Source of the DNA: Lonsdalea quercina subsp. quercina
GTDB lineage: Bacteria; Pseudomonadota; Gammaproteobacteria; Enterobacterales; Enterobacteriaceae
NCBI RefSeq assembly: GCF_000688655.1
Contig: NZ_JIBO01000010.1
Span: 7,987 to 13,685 of the forward strand
Direction: 5' to 3'
DNA length: 5,699 nt
Positions 4,139 through 5,699 of the stretch are shown here, piece by piece (the first letter of the stretch is position 1; each line of letters starts with the position of its first letter). Position numbers and translations under genes: made by a program. The notes under the pieces are model-generated. The model was not told the DNA's origin. It was given only the letters and a program-made list of their open reading frames with translations, and made no database searches.

Positions 4139-5699
4139 CTATTCCAGACTGACCACCACCACGGATTTCGCGGGGATGGTGAGATTCAGTACCGACCCGT
4201 CGATTTTGCCGCCGTGAAAGACCTCGGGATGAATGGCTTCAGCCTGACCGGGGACGTTATGCGCATCCGACGCCGTGCTGGTCAGCACCTCTCCCGACAC
4301 TGTTTTCACGTTCAGCGCCCCCAGTTTGATGGCCAGACCGTAGCCCGCGTGCTGGTTCATATTCGCGACGCCGATGTATATTTTGCCGTCTTTCCCTCTG
4401 GCGGCGGAGACATTAAAGGCCGGGAATGTGCGCCCGCCATAGGTCAGCTGAGGGGCTTTCACCGTTAACGGGATCGCGGTCGAATCCTGGAACGGCACAT
4501 ACATTTTGTAGGCATAGTAGGTTGGCGTTAACGCGATTTTATCGCCTGCTGTCAGGATCATCGCCTGGAGCACGTTAATGGTCTGCGCGATGTTGGTCAT
4601 CCGCACGCGGTCGGTATACTGGTGAAAAATGTTGAAGTTGGCGGCCGCCAAAATGCCGTCCCGCAGCGTATTCTGCTGGAAAAGATGGCCGTGGTAGGTG
4701 CCCGGCTCGACGTTATACCAGGTACCCCATTCGTCGACGAACAGGCCGATGCGTTTTTCCGGATCGCGCTTATCCATGACGGCGATATGCTGGCGAAGAA
4801 TGTCATCCATGCGTAGCGTCTGTTGGAAAATCGCATTCCACTGTTCATCGGGGAAACCGGTGGCGGACGCCTGATTGCGGTTCTTCCAGTCGCCGGTGAG
4901 CACGGTATAGAAGTGCAAAGAAATGGCGTCCAGATGCGCGCTGGCGTTTTTCATGACAACGTCGGTCCAGTTCGTGTCGTCATTATTCGCGCCGGACCCG
5001 ACGCGCATTGCCGTATTGTCGTTATCGTTATGGAAGTTGGTGCCGTTTTTATGGAACAGTGCGCCAAAGCGGCGTAATTCGTTCGCATAGTATTCGGGCG
5101 TCATGTTGCCGCCGCAGCCCCAGCTTTCATTGCCAATGCCGATAAACGGCACGTCAAAGGGCGCGTCCCGACCGTTAGCGCGTCGTTCGTTGGCCAGGCT
5201 ATCCCGGTCTTTGGACGTGAGATATTCGATCCATTCGCGCATCTCCGTCGGCGTGGACGAGGCTACATTGACGGAAATATACGCCTCCGCACCGATCTGC
5301 TCGGCGAAATCGAAGAACTCATGCGTGCCGAACGCATTGGTCTCCGGCGTGCCGCCCCACCAGTTATTCTTACGCACCGGGCGTTTGTCGCGGGGACCGA
5401 TGCCGTCGCGCCAGTGATATTCATCTGCAAAGCAGCCCCCAGGCCAGCGAACCACCGGCACTTTGATGGCTTTCAGCGCGGCGACCACATCGTTTCTGAT
5501 GCCGCGCGTATTGGGGATAGGCGAGTCGGGACCGACCCAGATACCATCATAAATGCCTCGTCCCAGATGCTCGGAAAACTGACCATAGATGTAGCGAGAA
5601 ATCGGCGGCCCGGGATGGTCGGCCTGTAACGTGGCTTCTATTCGGCTATGGTCGGCGGCGGACGGCGAGCCGAACGGTAGGGCCAGCGCGGCCAGCGTG
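4139..5699 (-). CDS. secreted GH51 alpha-L-arabinofuranosidase, 5' end missing
   Basis: This enzyme releases terminal alpha-L-arabinofuranose from arabinan, arabinoxylan or pectin side chains. The frame is open to the window edge and shows 519 residues; only the extreme N-terminus is lost. The first visible residues (TLAALALPFGSPSAAD) are the end of a signal peptide with a probable cut after SAA, so the protein is exported to the periplasm or beyond. GH51 landmarks follow in order: YGQFSEHLGRGIYDGIWVG (38-56), RWPGGCF (84-90), the acid/base glutamate in GIGNESWGCGG (Glu191, codon 5128-5126), LHFYT, and the nucleophile in VDEWGTWY (Glu323, codon 4732-4730). The C-terminal beta domain ends VVVVSLE just before the stop at 4139. 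Both catalytic residues are present, so the enzyme should be active. A GTG at 5488 lies inside the gene and is not the start. It runs convergently to the ThDP gene. No terminator with a T run is evident on its own strand within the 80 bases after the stop. Confidence 0.93.
   Translation of the reverse strand, partial: TLAALALPFGSPSAADHSRIEATLQADHPGPPISRYIYGQFSEHLGRGIYDGIWVGPDSPIPNTRGIRNDVVAALKAIKVPVVRWPGGCFADEYHWRDGIGPRDKRPVRKNNWWGGTPETNAFGTHEFFDFAEQIGAEAYISVNVASSTPTEMREWIEYLTSKDRDSLANERRANGRDAPFDVPFIGIGNESWGCGGNMTPEYYANELRRFGALFHKNGTNFHNDNDNTAMRVGSGANNDDTNWTDVVMKNASAHLDAISLHFYTVLTGDWKNRNQASATGFPDEQWNAIFQQTLRMDDILRQHIAVMDKRDPEKRIGLFVDEWGTWYNVEPGTYHGHLFQQNTLRDGILAAANFNIFHQYTDRVRMTNIAQTINVLQAMILTAGDKIALTPTYYAYKMYVPFQDSTAIPLTVKAPQLTYGGRTFPAFNVSAARGKDGKIYIGVANMNQHAGYGLAIKLGALNVKTVSGEVLTSTASDAHNVPGQAEAIHPEVFHGGKIDGSVLNLTIPAKSVVVVSLE

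Noticed and set aside
4091..4468. Plus-strand frame of 125 codons at the 3' end of the arabinofuranosidase gene
   Set aside because: It lies almost wholly antisense to a clear GH51 coding sequence, and its product (rich in His, Arg and Gly) matches no family.
1..5699. CRISPR arrays, complete insertion sequences, or toxin-antitoxin and defence gene pairs
   Set aside because: No regularly spaced direct repeats, transposase coding sequence or recognisable defence gene was found on either strand.

Overview
The window looks like chromosomal DNA from an enterobacterium. A soft-rot or plant-associated member of the Pectobacteriaceae (Dickeya/Pectobacterium type) is my best guess. Three things suggest this: an mtfA-like gene directly upstream of an Asn tRNA (an order also known from E. 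coli), a tRNA almost identical to the E. coli one, and an exported GH51 arabinofuranosidase of the kind used on plant cell-wall pectin and arabinan. The genus is an inference and was not checked against a database.

Layout. Bases 1-466 hold the 3' part of mtfA (+). Bases 527-691 hold a complete tRNA-Asn(GUU) unit with a near-consensus promoter and a strong intrinsic terminator. Bases 692 to about 1513 look like decayed accessory DNA, as is common beside tRNA integration sites. On the minus strand this stretch has a 29-codon reading frame resembling the start of a FimB/FimE-type recombinase, and a small unrecognised gene that seems frame-disrupted. It also contains a 15-base imperfect inverted repeat and a 10-T run. 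Bases 1514-2151 are an AT-rich intergenic region with candidate promoters, competing small reading frames on the two strands, and a strong two-part hairpin (2027-2074).

Bases 2152-3846 (+) encode a complete 564-residue thiamine-diphosphate enzyme of the acetolactate synthase/pyruvate oxidase superfamily. It stands alone: there is no regulatory subunit or pathway partner in the window. A stretch rich in short inverted repeats follows, ending in a terminator-like hairpin (4057-4087). Bases 4139-5699 (-) encode nearly all of a secreted GH51 alpha-L-arabinofuranosidase that runs convergently towards the ThDP gene; its 5' end lies outside the window.

How the genes relate. mtfA and the tRNA are conserved backbone. 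The ThDP gene and the arabinofuranosidase are separate, convergent transcription units, and nothing here ties them to one pathway. The least explained parts are the orphan ThDP enzyme with its long structured leader and the gene debris beside the tRNA.
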